Assembly (NCBI GenBank): GCA_963678375.2
Contig: CAXXQH010000001.1
Location: 186,001-250,000, forward strand
Direction: 5' to 3'
Source: JAEKNW01 sp963678375
GTDB taxonomy: Bacteria; Cloacimonadota; Cloacimonadia; Cloacimonadales; JAFGVF01
Length of the DNA stretch: 64,000 nt
The notes beneath the pieces are model-generated. The model saw only the letters and a list, made by a program, of their open reading frames with translations. It was not told where the DNA came from and searched no databases. The position numbers and the translations under genes are program-made. Of the stretch, positions 19,629 through 28,122 are shown one piece after another. Within the stretch, counting starts at the first letter, position 1. The number at the start of each line of letters is the position of its first letter.

Positions 19629-21386
19629 CTAAAAATCTTTTTTCTTTGCTATTCTATTAATTATCTTAGAGTTTGTATCTTTAATCAACTTAGCTAATTC
19701 AGGAACTTCCTTTTGAATTGCTTCCATTGTTAGTTCTTTATTCTCTTTTTCCTCTGTATCTGTGAAATCTACTTCAAGAACCAAATTTCTTCCCCAAAAA
19801 TCTTTTAAATACTTGGCTAATTTTTCTTTGTTTTTTGTTAAAATATCTGCTGTCATCTTTTTCTCAGTATTAACTCTAATAACTCTACTAGTAACACTTG
19901 AGATTGTTACATAATTAAGCATACTTGCTAGCATAGTATCTTTCTTGGCAATGAGCTTGATAAACTTATCCCAGTGTTTATTAATAAAGTCAAGGTCAAA
20001 CTCTACTGGTGTTTCAGCAAGAGGTTTGATTGATGGTCTCAGTTTAGGAGTATTTTTTTCAACAGAGTTATCATCCTGCTGATTATTGAATTCTTCATCA
20101 AATCTTTGACGTAGATTACTTGTTGTCGATTTATTAATATCATCTTTATTGTTAATACCATCTTCTATTTTAGGACCAACTGAGATTGCTTTTTTTTGCA
20201 CTTCCTGAGAAATTTCATTAACTTTACTAGTATCTTGAATAGTAGGTGTGCTAGAATTTACGATAATAGGTTGAATTGGATTATTAATTGATTCAATGTT
20301 TACTAGGTCTTTAATTTTTGAAAGTTTTATTAAAACAATCTCGAAAAGTATAGCAGGATTATCTCCTGACTTCATATCCACCTTAGTTTTCATCATTATA
20401 GAGATAATGTAAAGAAGATCTTGGTCATCAAACTTATTGACAAGTCCTTTAATTGATTCTTGTTGAGCTTGTGATATTTCACCAGTATCTACATCATAGA
20501 AGGCTAATAAACAGAGTCTTAAATAGTCTAAGAATCCATTAACAATCTCTATAACATCATTACCCATTTCTATAATTGAATGGAGATTTCTAATTACTTG
20601 TGCCGAGTTTCCACTGTTAATAGCAAGCATGATATTTTCATAAATATCAAAAGGAAGAATGCCAAATACATCACGAACTATCGATTCACTGATAATTTCA
20701 TTACCAGTTGATATCACCTGATCCATAAGAGATAATGCATCTCGCATACCACCATCGGCTTTTTTAGCTATTTGGAATAAAGCTTCTTCTTCATACTCAA
20801 GGTTTTCTTGACCACAGATATTTTTCAAATTCTTTACTATTAAATCAATTGGAATTCTCTTAAAATCAAATCTTTGACATCTAGAAATGATTGTTGGGAT
20901 AACTTTGTGAGGCTCGGTTGTAGCAAAGATAAAAATCACATTTTCTGGAGGTTCTTCAAGAGTCTTTAACAAGGCATTAAAAGCATTTTTTGAAAGCATA
21001 TGCACTTCATCTATAATATAGATTTTATATTTTGCTGAGTTAGTAGTATATAGTAAATCTCTTTGAAGGTCACGAATATCATCAACACCGGTATTTGAAG
21101 CACCATCAATTTCAACAACATCACTTGAAGTCCCATTTGTAATCTCTTGACAAGTTGAGCATGAATTGCAAGGATGTCCTTTTTTACCCTCTTGGCAGTT
21201 AAGACTTTTTGCTAAAATTCTTGCCATGGAAGTCTTACCAACACCTCTTGGACCAGTAAAGAGGTAAGCATGAGCAATTCTTCCTTGCTCTAAAGCATTA
21301 ATAAGTATTTTCGTAACATGATCTTGTGCGTAAACTTCAGCAAATGTCTGTGGTCTATATTTTCTAGCTAATACTATATATGACAT
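19629..21386 (-). CDS. dnaX: DNA polymerase III subunit tau (gamma/tau)
   Basis: 585 residues. AAA+ clamp-loader ATPase: Walker A GPRGVGKTS at 45-53, zinc module C64/C73/C76/C79, Walker B DEVHMLS, sensor 1 FATTEPHK, and domain III to about 370. A low-complexity linker (370-455) leads to a tau C-terminal domain (VEFDLDFINKHWDKF onward) that would bind the polymerase. An A8 run at codons 397-399 (20190-20197) could yield a short gamma form of 405-406 residues by slippage (see findings). GAGG precedes the ATG. No recR or YbaB-type partner is adjacent, although dnaX is commonly linked to them. Confidence 0.95.
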   Translation of the reverse strand: MSYIVLARKYRPQTFAEVYAQDHVTKILINALEQGRIAHAYLFTGPRGVGKTSMARILAKSLNCQEGKKGHPCNSCSTCQEITNGTSSDVVEIDGASNTGVDDIRDLQRDLLYTTNSAKYKIYIIDEVHMLSKNAFNALLKTLEEPPENVIFIFATTEPHKVIPTIISRCQRFDFKRIPIDLIVKNLKNICGQENLEYEEEALFQIAKKADGGMRDALSLMDQVISTGNEIISESIVRDVFGILPFDIYENIMLAINSGNSAQVIRNLHSIIEMGNDVIEIVNGFLDYLRLCLLAFYDVDTGEISQAQQESIKGLVNKFDDQDLLYIISIMMKTKVDMKSGDNPAILFEIVLIKLSKIKDLVNIESINNPIQPIIVNSSTPTIQDTSKVNEISQEVQKKAISVGPKIEDGINNKDDINKSTTSNLRQRFDEEFNNQQDDNSVEKNTPKLRPSIKPLAETPVEFDLDFINKHWDKFIKLIAKKDTMLASMLNYVTISSVTSRVIRVNTEKKMTADILTKNKEKLAKYLKDFWGRNLVLEVDFTDTEEKENKELTMEAIQKEVPELAKLIKDTNSKIINRIAKKKDF

Positions 21387-21394
21387 CTAATACC

Positions 21395-23314
21395 TCATAT
21401 TAAATTTTTCTTAGTTATAACTCTAACATCATCTTTTCTTTGTGTAATACCAAATTTATCAAATAACTCAAGAAAGTAAAGTGCAATCTTTCTATTTGTT
21501 CCTAATAAATCCCTAAAGTCTGCGATTCTAAATGCTTGTTCATTAAACTCATTTTTTAGTTTTTCCAGTATTTTTCTTAATTGATTAACTGATAGATAAA
21601 CATTATCATAAAATATAACACTTTTCTGCTCAATCAAAGAGTTGATAACTGAATTAAACTCCTGATTTTTAAGACTAAATCTAGATTTTATTGATTCTTT
21701 GTTAGCTTCTTCTGGAATGTCCCAATCAAAACTATCAATATATTGAAGTACTTGGTCTCTTTTCTGAATAAGTTTAATCTGGGTATTAGGATTATGATCA
21801 ACAAGAGTATATGTATCATCGATACAGCTTAATTTAGCTAACTTGACCATATCATCTAAGATTACCTTAATCGAACTTTTATCTAAATGCTCTTTGATTG
21901 AAAGTAAGTATTTTGCAATTTCACTAACTTCAAGTCCTTTAGCAGATAATGAGTTATTAACCTGATTTTTTCTAACAATTTTTATAATCTCATTATGAAT
22001 ATTTATAAGGTGCGAAAGTAAAACATATAGTTCAACTTCATTTTGCTCTATAATAGCAATTTTATCTGTTAACGAATGGGCTAAAGAGCGTATTATTTTT
22101 TCTTGAATGTTTAGTTTTAGACTTAACTCTCTACTATTTTCAATATCTATACTTTTCTCAATTTCATGTAAAAGTACGAAACTCATATCAGATTTTGCTA
22201 AATTCTTCAGATTTCGTATTAGCTTTTTTGGCCTTTTTCTATGTTTAAGAGGAAATGCATCGATAATTTTTCCACCTCCAATAGTATTGTTGTTTGAGCT
22301 ATCTCTTAAAATGTATTTATCATTGTAGTAAAAGAATCCAGGATTATCTAAAGTTATCTGAACAATTGCGCTAGAGTTTGCTTCTAGTTGATCGCAGTCT
22401 ATAAGGTGAACTTTTGCTTTACTTTTAAAGGTACCTGAGAGAAAAATTACAGTTGTCCATAACTCTAATTTACTGGAAGAAAAGTTTTCAAGGATACAGT
22501 CTAATAATTGGCTATGATCTCTCAGATAATTTGTAATAAGCATTCCTCTTTTATAATCATTTTTCTTTAATCCTACAACATTCAAAGATGCTCTATCTCC
22601 AGCTTTTAGTTCAGTGACTTCTGTATGGAACTTTTGCATACCTCTTATACGAAGTTCTTTTCTTACGGGCAATAGTGTTATCTCATTATCTTTATGTATT
22701 TTGCCACTCAAAACAGACCCATTTATAATAGTTCCGTATCCTTCTGATATAAAAATGCGGTCAATGTACATCCTAAAGATTACGCCAAGTTCTCTCTCAT
22801 TAGTTTTATCAATTTGATTAATTATTTCTTTTTTTATCTCTTCAAGACCTTGGCCACTTTTATTAGATACTTTTACAATGTTACAGTTTTCTAAAAATGT
22901 TCCTTGAGTGAACTCTTCAATCTCAGAAATAGCTAATTCGAGTAAATCTTCATCAACTAAATCAGTTTTCGTAACTGCAATAAAACCAGATTTAATATCT
23001 AACAATTGCATAATTTTCATATGTTCAACGGTTTGTGGCATTATCCCACTATCTGCAGCAATTACTAGCATAACGAAATCAATGCCAGAAGCTCCAGATA
23101 TCATTGTATTAACAAAATCTTTATGGCCTGGAACATCAATAACACCAACTTGGTGTTCTTGATCTAGTGCAATGTTTGTAAAACCTAGATGAATTGTTAT
23201 GCCTCGTGACTGTTCTTCCTTATGGGTATCACAGTCAAAGCCAGTTAATGCTCTAATTAAAGAAGTCTTACCATGGTCAACATGACCAGCAGTTCCGAGT
23301 ATCAAATGTTTCAT
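21395..23314 (-). CDS. selB: Selenocysteine-specific elongation factor SelB
   Basis: 639 residues, typical SelB length. The G domain starts GTAGHVDHGKTS (G1 near 8-18) with RGITIHLGF, DVPGHKDF and TKTD; EF-Tu-like beta domains follow to about 360. The rest (about 380-639) is a chain of winged-helix segments as in SelB, ending with the segment ALGTNRK-like 'LLGTNRKIALYFLELFDKFGITQR' family signature split over the last helix. It delivers Sec-tRNA to UGA codons marked by a SECIS hairpin. It starts 2 nt after the selA stop, so the two are one operon. Confidence 0.95.
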   Translation of the reverse strand: MKHLILGTAGHVDHGKTSLIRALTGFDCDTHKEEQSRGITIHLGFTNIALDQEHQVGVIDVPGHKDFVNTMISGASGIDFVMLVIAADSGIMPQTVEHMKIMQLLDIKSGFIAVTKTDLVDEDLLELAISEIEEFTQGTFLENCNIVKVSNKSGQGLEEIKKEIINQIDKTNERELGVIFRMYIDRIFISEGYGTIINGSVLSGKIHKDNEITLLPVRKELRIRGMQKFHTEVTELKAGDRASLNVVGLKKNDYKRGMLITNYLRDHSQLLDCILENFSSSKLELWTTVIFLSGTFKSKAKVHLIDCDQLEANSSAIVQITLDNPGFFYYNDKYILRDSSNNNTIGGGKIIDAFPLKHRKRPKKLIRNLKNLAKSDMSFVLLHEIEKSIDIENSRELSLKLNIQEKIIRSLAHSLTDKIAIIEQNEVELYVLLSHLINIHNEIIKIVRKNQVNNSLSAKGLEVSEIAKYLLSIKEHLDKSSIKVILDDMVKLAKLSCIDDTYTLVDHNPNTQIKLIQKRDQVLQYIDSFDWDIPEEANKESIKSRFSLKNQEFNSVINSLIEQKSVIFYDNVYLSVNQLRKILEKLKNEFNEQAFRIADFRDLLGTNRKIALYFLELFDKFGITQRKDDVRVITKKNLI

Positions 23315-23316
23315 AA

Positions 23317-24681
23317 TTAAGTGTATAGTTGATTTATCTCATCAGAGATATATTTAAAATCTGAATTATTAACAGTTATTAAATCAATAATTAATTTACC
23401 CTGTGATAGGTAAGTAATTATAGGTTTGTCTAAATCTAAGAACTTAAGGTAGTTGCTTGCATTCTTTTCATCAGACTCGGATATCTCTATTGCATAAGAA
23501 TCAAGAACAACTCCAGGCATCGAACCTCCCCCAGTTCTAGCTTTAGAAGGGATAACTTGATGTTCAATTTTAGGATTTAATAGGGAAGACAATCTTTCAG
23601 CTTTGTCCTTAATAAAATCCTGACTTTGATTAAGCATTTTAAAGAAAGGAATTTCTACAAAATCTTTTTCAAAATGTAAGTAGTTTTTCAGGGTAAAGTA
23701 AAGGACCGCGTCAGTTAATTTACCAACTCTTAATATTCTATAAAGTGGGTTTTCCTTTAATCTGTCTATGTAACATTTTTTACCCACAATTAATCCTGCT
23801 TGAGTTGCTCCTAAGAGTTTATCTCCACTAAAACTAACCAGGTCAATACCCATATCGATAATTTCTTTAACCGTATGATCCCATTTAATGTTCATATTAT
23901 CTTTTTTTGAAATCAGTCCAGAGCCAAGATCATAATATGAAATTAGTGAATTTTCTTGAGCAAGATGAATTAAGTCATCAATTTCTGTTTCCTCAGTAAA
24001 TCCAACTATCTTAAAGTTAGATTGATGGACTTTCATAATCATAGAAGTTTTAGAATTAATATTGTTCTTGTAGTCAGATAGTTTTGTCTTGTTTGTAGTA
24101 CCAATCTCTTTTAAATTAGCACCACTAAGAGACATTATATCTGGCACTCGAAAAGAACCTCCAATTTCAACTAATTCTCCACGTGAAACTAAAACATCAG
24201 TTTCTTTAGAGAATTCATTTAGAATCAGATAAGTAGCGCTAGCATTATTATTAACAACAAGAGCAGATTCAGCCTTAGTTAAGTTACATAAGAGTTGAGC
24301 GATATATTCACCTCTTTTGCCACGTTTTCCAGTTTGGAGATCAAATTCAACATTAACATAATTTGTGAGTAGTTCAGTTACCTGGTTCATTACTTTTTTA
24401 CTCAGTATAGCTCTACCTAAGTTTGTGTGAAGTAGAGTACCAGTACAATTTATCACAGCTTTTAATTCAAGAGGTTTATCTCTCTTTAAATCATGTTTAA
24501 TTCTTCTCAGGATTTCTGGTTTATCTAATTCTACTCCTGCTTTAATTTCTTTCCTAATTTGGGAGAGGGAATTTGCAAGAATTTCTTTAGCTTTTTCATT
24601 TCCAAGCTGAGTTATAAGATCTTGTAAATCATTATTATCAAGTAATGAATTCATTGATGGAATTACTGAGAAATCAGTCAT
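23317..24681 (-). CDS. selA: L-seryl-tRNA(Sec) selenium transferase SelA
   Basis: 454 residues, standard SelA size. PLP-dependent fold with INCTGTLLHTNLGRA near 77-91, the RGELVEIGGSFRVP block near 167-180 and the PLP lysine in SFSGDKLLGATQAG (K288). It converts Ser-tRNA(Sec) to Sec-tRNA(Sec) using selenophosphate. The N-terminal 60 residues are the tRNA-binding part. AAAGGA precedes the ATG. The gene follows the tRNA-Sec terminator and heads selA-selB. SelD, which makes selenophosphate, is not in the window. Confidence 0.96.
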   Translation of the reverse strand: MTDFSVIPSMNSLLDNNDLQDLITQLGNEKAKEILANSLSQIRKEIKAGVELDKPEILRRIKHDLKRDKPLELKAVINCTGTLLHTNLGRAILSKKVMNQVTELLTNYVNVEFDLQTGKRGKRGEYIAQLLCNLTKAESALVVNNNASATYLILNEFSKETDVLVSRGELVEIGGSFRVPDIMSLSGANLKEIGTTNKTKLSDYKNNINSKTSMIMKVHQSNFKIVGFTEETEIDDLIHLAQENSLISYYDLGSGLISKKDNMNIKWDHTVKEIIDMGIDLVSFSGDKLLGATQAGLIVGKKCYIDRLKENPLYRILRVGKLTDAVLYFTLKNYLHFEKDFVEIPFFKMLNQSQDFIKDKAERLSSLLNPKIEHQVIPSKARTGGGSMPGVVLDSYAIEISESDEKNASNYLKFLDLDKPIITYLSQGKLIIDLITVNNSDFKYISDEINQLYT

Positions 24682-24706
24682 TGAGCTAATCCTTTATCAA
24701 CTTATG

Positions 24707-24739
24707 TTATTAAAAATATGAGTCGGATTACTCCGACTC
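24707..24739 (-). terminator. Intrinsic terminator after tRNA-Sec
   Basis: Eight-bp stem GAGTCGGA/TCCGACTC (24720-24739) with a four-base loop; on the minus strand it is followed by ATATTTTT. It separates the tRNA from selA. Confidence 0.8.
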
Positions 24740-24744
24740 AAATA

Positions 24745-24839
24745 TGGCTGAGAGGGCAGGAATCGAACCTGCCAAAGACGGTTTTATCCGCCTCTTATCG
24801 GTTTTGAAGACCGACTGAACCACCAGATTCATCCTCCCG
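24745..24839 (-). tRNA. selC: tRNA-Sec (anticodon UCA)
   Basis: About 95 nt with encoded CCA. The anticodon stem UCGGU/ACCGA closes a CUUCAAA loop, giving anticodon UCA, which reads UGA. Selenocysteine hallmarks: a 6-bp D stem (UGAAUC/GGUUCA) with a 4-nt loop, a long variable arm (AAGAGGCGG to CCGUCUU), a T arm GCAGG-UUCGAUU-CCUGC, and discriminator G before CCA. The acceptor stem pairs as GGGAGG/CCUCUC (one G-U), with C opposite A at the end if position 1 is 24839. It lies 13 nt after the NuoF-like stop and directly before its own terminator; selA and selB follow. Confidence 0.93.
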
Positions 24840-24852
24840 TTATATTACTATA

Positions 24853-26691
24853 TTAGTAGATATCTTTTTTTGTTTCTTGAATAGTATTAAGTGTTTCATA
24901 GTGCATACCAGGAATGATATTAACAGCATGAACTGGACAAACATCAGCACAGTTACCACATTTGATACAATCAAGTTGGTGAATAGTATATTTTTCTTCT
25001 CTGCTTCCTGTAATGCAATTTACAGGACATTTTCTAGCACAAAGAGAACAGCCAATACATTTTTCTTTATCTATATCAAAGTGTATAAGTGAAGTACATA
25101 CTTTTGCAGGACAACTCTTTTGTTTAATATGAGCATCATATTCTTCTCTAAAGTATCTAATAGTACTAAGTACAGGGTTTGGAGCAGTTTGACCAAGACC
25201 ACATAATGAAGATTTCTTAATATCATTACCTAATCTTATTAATTCTTCTATATCTCCTTCTTTACCTTTACCACTAGTGATATTATCCATTATACCATAC
25301 ATTTGCTTAAGTCCTAAACGACATGGGAAACATTTTCCACAAGATTCTTCAACAGAAAAATCTAAGAAGAATTTTGCAACATTAACCATACAATTAGTAT
25401 CATTCATAACAATTACACCACCTGAGCCCATCATAGCTCCTTTTTCAAGAAGTGATTCATAGGTAATAGGTGTATCTAAATCTTTTTCAGTTAAACAACC
25501 ACCAGAAGGTCCACCAAGTTGTACAGCTTTGAATTTTCTACCGTTAGTGATTCCTCCACCAACTTCAAAAATTAAGTCTCTTAGGGTGATACCCATAGGA
25601 ACTTCAACAAGACCAGTATTTTTTACATCACCTGTTAGAGCAAAAACTTTTGTACCTTTAGATTTACCAACTCCCATTGAAGCAAACCATTCTGCTCCTT
25701 TATTATAAATAGAAGTAAGGTTGGCTAATGTCTCAACATTATTAACTACAGTTGGTTTGTCCCATAATCCCTTTTCAGCAGGGAATGGAGGTTTAGGTGT
25801 AGGCTGTCCTCTCATGCCTTCAATTGAATGAATAAGTGCAGTCTCTTCTCCACAAACAAAAGCACCAGCTCCAGTTCTAACTTCAGCATCAAAAGCAAAG
25901 CCACTTTCAAAAATATTCTCACCTAATAGTCCGATTTTCCTCATTTCTTCCATAGCCATGTTAATCCTCTTAATTGCGAGAGGATATTCAGCTCTGATAT
26001 AGAAATAACCTTTAGAAGCTCCAATAGCATAACCTGCAATCATCATACCTTCGATAACTCTATATGGGTCACCTTCAAGAAGAGATCTATCCATAAAAGC
26101 ACCTGGGTCACCTTCGTCAGCATTACAGATAATATATTTTTGATCAGCTTTATTATTGAAACCAAATTGCCATTTAAGACCAGTAGGGAATCCACCACCA
26201 CCACGGCCTCTAAGTCCAGAATCTTTTACTACATCAATAGTATCTTGCTGACTCATTTCAGATAATACTTTACCAATAGCTTCAAAGCCACCAGTTGCAA
26301 TATATTCTTCAAGAGATTCAGGATCAATATGTCCACAGTTTTCAAGAGCTACTTTTACCTGCTTTTGGTAGAAAGGTATTTCTTTTTTTGTTGCTTTTAA
26401 TTTTTCATCTTCAGTAACCATCAAGCGTTGTAGAGGTCTTCCTTTTAAGAAGTGTTCTGTAACGATTTCTTCAACATCTTCTACAGTAACTTTTTGATAG
26501 AATACACCTTCTGGATAAACCATCATAACAGGTCCGAAATCACATGGTCCCATACATCCAGTTTCTATAATGTTAACTTCAGAACGTAAGTCATTTTTTT
26601 CTAATAATTCAATAAATTTATTTTTAATTTTCAATGAACCCGCAGATACGCATCCGGAGCCACAACATATTAGTAAGTCAATTCTTTTCAT
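24853..26691 (-). CDS. nuoF: NuoF/HydB-type NADH-oxidising flavoprotein with ferredoxin domains
   Basis: 612 residues. Domains: N-terminal thioredoxin-like 2Fe-2S domain (C10/C14 and C46/C50), the NADH and FMN sites (GLRGRGGGGFPTG, CNADEGDPGAFMD, GAGAFVCGEETAL), a 4Fe-4S site (CGKCFPCR plus SSLCGLG), and two extra C-terminal 4Fe-4S motifs (CIGCSLCARKC, CIKCGNCADVC). This layout is that of HydB/HndC in NAD-dependent or electron-bifurcating FeFe hydrogenases and of some NAD-linked formate dehydrogenases, not of plain respiratory NuoF. It would pass electrons between NADH and iron-sulfur clusters in the cytoplasm. It is the last protein gene of the 28.1-24.9 kb operon; the catalytic partner is not adjacent. 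Confidence 0.92.
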   Translation of the reverse strand: MKRIDLLICCGSGCVSAGSLKIKNKFIELLEKNDLRSEVNIIETGCMGPCDFGPVMMVYPEGVFYQKVTVEDVEEIVTEHFLKGRPLQRLMVTEDEKLKATKKEIPFYQKQVKVALENCGHIDPESLEEYIATGGFEAIGKVLSEMSQQDTIDVVKDSGLRGRGGGGFPTGLKWQFGFNNKADQKYIICNADEGDPGAFMDRSLLEGDPYRVIEGMMIAGYAIGASKGYFYIRAEYPLAIKRINMAMEEMRKIGLLGENIFESGFAFDAEVRTGAGAFVCGEETALIHSIEGMRGQPTPKPPFPAEKGLWDKPTVVNNVETLANLTSIYNKGAEWFASMGVGKSKGTKVFALTGDVKNTGLVEVPMGITLRDLIFEVGGGITNGRKFKAVQLGGPSGGCLTEKDLDTPITYESLLEKGAMMGSGGVIVMNDTNCMVNVAKFFLDFSVEESCGKCFPCRLGLKQMYGIMDNITSGKGKEGDIEELIRLGNDIKKSSLCGLGQTAPNPVLSTIRYFREEYDAHIKQKSCPAKVCTSLIHFDIDKEKCIGCSLCARKCPVNCITGSREEKYTIHQLDCIKCGNCADVCPVHAVNIIPGMHYETLNTIQETKKDIY

Positions 26692-26702
26692 CTCTACCTC
26701 GT

Positions 26703-27065
26703 TTAGTCTCTGCTTATAATATAATCGTTTACAGGTTGTCCGTTAACTATATGTTCTGAAACAACTTTTTTAGCTTTTTCAATATTCATATTTCCATAAG
26801 TAATAGTTTCTTTACCTTCTTCAATAACATCAACAACAGGTTCCATGGAAGAAAGGCCTTTTTCACCTGTTTGAGTTACTACTACATCGATAATTTTTCT
26901 TGTAGATATTTCATCCAAGAAAGTTTTCATCACCTCACGGGCACCCATAGCAATTCCAGAAGTTCCCATGCCAACAACTATTTTTATTCTACTACCAGCA
27001 TTTCTTAACTGCATGTCCTGCTGAGCTTTCTCGCGTATTTTTCTGAGGTCAGCTAATGTTTTCAT
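26703..27065 (-). CDS. Ferredoxin-like (HndB-type) protein without cysteines
   Basis: 120 residues. The layout matches the thioredoxin-like 2Fe-2S proteins found in hydrogenase operons: an N-terminal helix (TLADLRKIREKAQ), then IKIVVGMGTSGIAMGAR and VVVTQTGEKGLSSMEP. In usual members these two loops carry the four cluster cysteines (GTCGIAAGAR and TGCIGLC, from memory of the family). Here they read TSG and TGEKGLSS, and the protein contains no cysteine at all, so it cannot hold that cluster in the usual way. A structural or assembly role is more likely. GGAGA precedes the ATG, which overlaps the upstream stop by 1 nt. Confidence 0.85.
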   Translation of the reverse strand: MKTLADLRKIREKAQQDMQLRNAGSRIKIVVGMGTSGIAMGAREVMKTFLDEISTRKIIDVVVTQTGEKGLSSMEPVVDVIEEGKETITYGNMNIEKAKKVVSEHIVNGQPVNDYIISRD

Positions 27066-27634
27066 CAGATTTCTCCCATTTTTGTATTTTTAATTCCATT
27101 ATTTACATCTTCCATAATAAATTGAATGACGTCCGGATACGTAAGAGGAATGTCTCCCAATTCTTCTTTTATCAATCTTGTATCAAATTCATAATCAAAG
27201 TCTTGTTCCTGCGTATTATGAGTAATTCTTAAATAGAAATCAGTTTCCGGATGCCCAATTAGAGAACCGATAATGGTATCAGCCAGGCTTCCAACTGGCA
27301 TTCTATCAATATGACTTTTTTTAAATGAAGCCTCAAGTTCTGTACCTTGACCTAATTTACTTTTGACATTGAAACTTCCGTCGCATAATTCAGCATTTTG
27401 CATAAAAAGTGGAATACCTAATCCTACTTTCTTTTCTCTAGAAGTTTTTGATGTATAAAAAGGGTTGAGGGCATTTTTTAAGGTTTCATCATCCATCCCA
27501 CTTCCATTATCTTCTATTCTAAATTTCAAAATATCATCTTTTTCATCAGCATCTATGAATATCTTTATTAATGAAGATCCAGCCCTTGCTGAATTTTCAA
27601 TTATATCCAATAGATGTAGTGATAAATCTTGCAT
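27065..27634 (-). CDS. GHKL ATP-binding protein (histidine-kinase-type ATPase domain)
   Basis: 189 residues with a single HATPase_c fold: N box HLLDIIENSARAG near 7-19, G1 RIEDNGSGMDDE near 37-48, and KVGLGIPLF near 66-74. There is no dimerisation/phosphoacceptor helix, receiver or membrane segment. Stand-alone proteins of this kind are regular members of NADH-linked hydrogenase operons between the NuoE-like and ferredoxin-like genes, with unknown role. The C-terminal third (PLTYPDVIQFIMEDV) is not assigned. It starts 5 nt before the NuoE-like stop codon region and has a weak ribosome site, so translation is probably coupled. Confidence 0.85.
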   Translation of the reverse strand: MQDLSLHLLDIIENSARAGSSLIKIFIDADEKDDILKFRIEDNGSGMDDETLKNALNPFYTSKTSREKKVGLGIPLFMQNAELCDGSFNVKSKLGQGTELEASFKKSHIDRMPVGSLADTIIGSLIGHPETDFYLRITHNTQEQDFDYEFDTRLIKEELGDIPLTYPDVIQFIMEDVNNGIKNTKMGEI

Positions 27635-27639
27635 ATTAA

Positions 27640-28122
27640 TTAACGATATTGGTTAAGAACATCTACAACTTGTGCTTTTGTTTCGATTCTGCCATAAGTT
27701 TCTTCACCTATAACAAAAACTGGAGCTAAAGAACATGCACCAACACATCTTACAGCACTGAGTGTAAATAAACCGTCTGGTGTTGTTTCACCCATTTCAA
27801 TGCTAAGTTCTTCACCAATCATTTGAATAATTCTAGGAGCACCTTTGACATAACATGCGGTTCCTGTACAAACATTGATAACATACTTTCCACGAGGTTT
27901 CATAGAGAAAAAGTTGTAGAAAGTTACTACACCATAAATTTTGTTAAGTGGTACATCAAGTTCAATAGAAATGAACTGTTGCACTTCAATTGGTAAGTAA
28001 CCAAAAATTGCTTGAGCTTCCCTCAATACTTCAATCAAAGGGTTTCTGAGTTTTTTCTTTTCAGAAATAATCTCTTTCAACTCTTTGTACATTTGGTTGT
28101 CGTAATTAGCTATTTGCGACAT
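27640..28122 (-). CDS. nuoE: NuoE/HydC-type 2Fe-2S NADH-oxidising subunit
   Basis: 160 residues. Thioredoxin-like 2Fe-2S fold with the ligand pairs CTGTACYVKGAP and RCVGACSLAPV, spaced as in NuoE, HydC and HndA. A helical N-terminal part (LIEVLREAQAIFGYLP) is characteristic. It shuttles electrons with the NuoF-like subunit encoded three genes downstream. It is the first gene of the operon, with a strong GGAGG site, and is preceded by a 449-nt divergent spacer with an operator-like palindrome at 28200. Confidence 0.94.
   Translation of the reverse strand: MSQIANYDNQMYKELKEIISEKKKLRNPLIEVLREAQAIFGYLPIEVQQFISIELDVPLNKIYGVVTFYNFFSMKPRGKYVINVCTGTACYVKGAPRIIQMIGEELSIEMGETTPDGLFTLSAVRCVGACSLAPVFVIGEETYGRIETKAQVVDVLNQYR

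Noticed and set aside
24720..24739. GAGTCGGA hairpin as a SECIS element or riboswitch
   Set aside because: It follows the tRNA directly, has a T run on the same strand and is not inside a coding region, so a terminator is the simplest reading.
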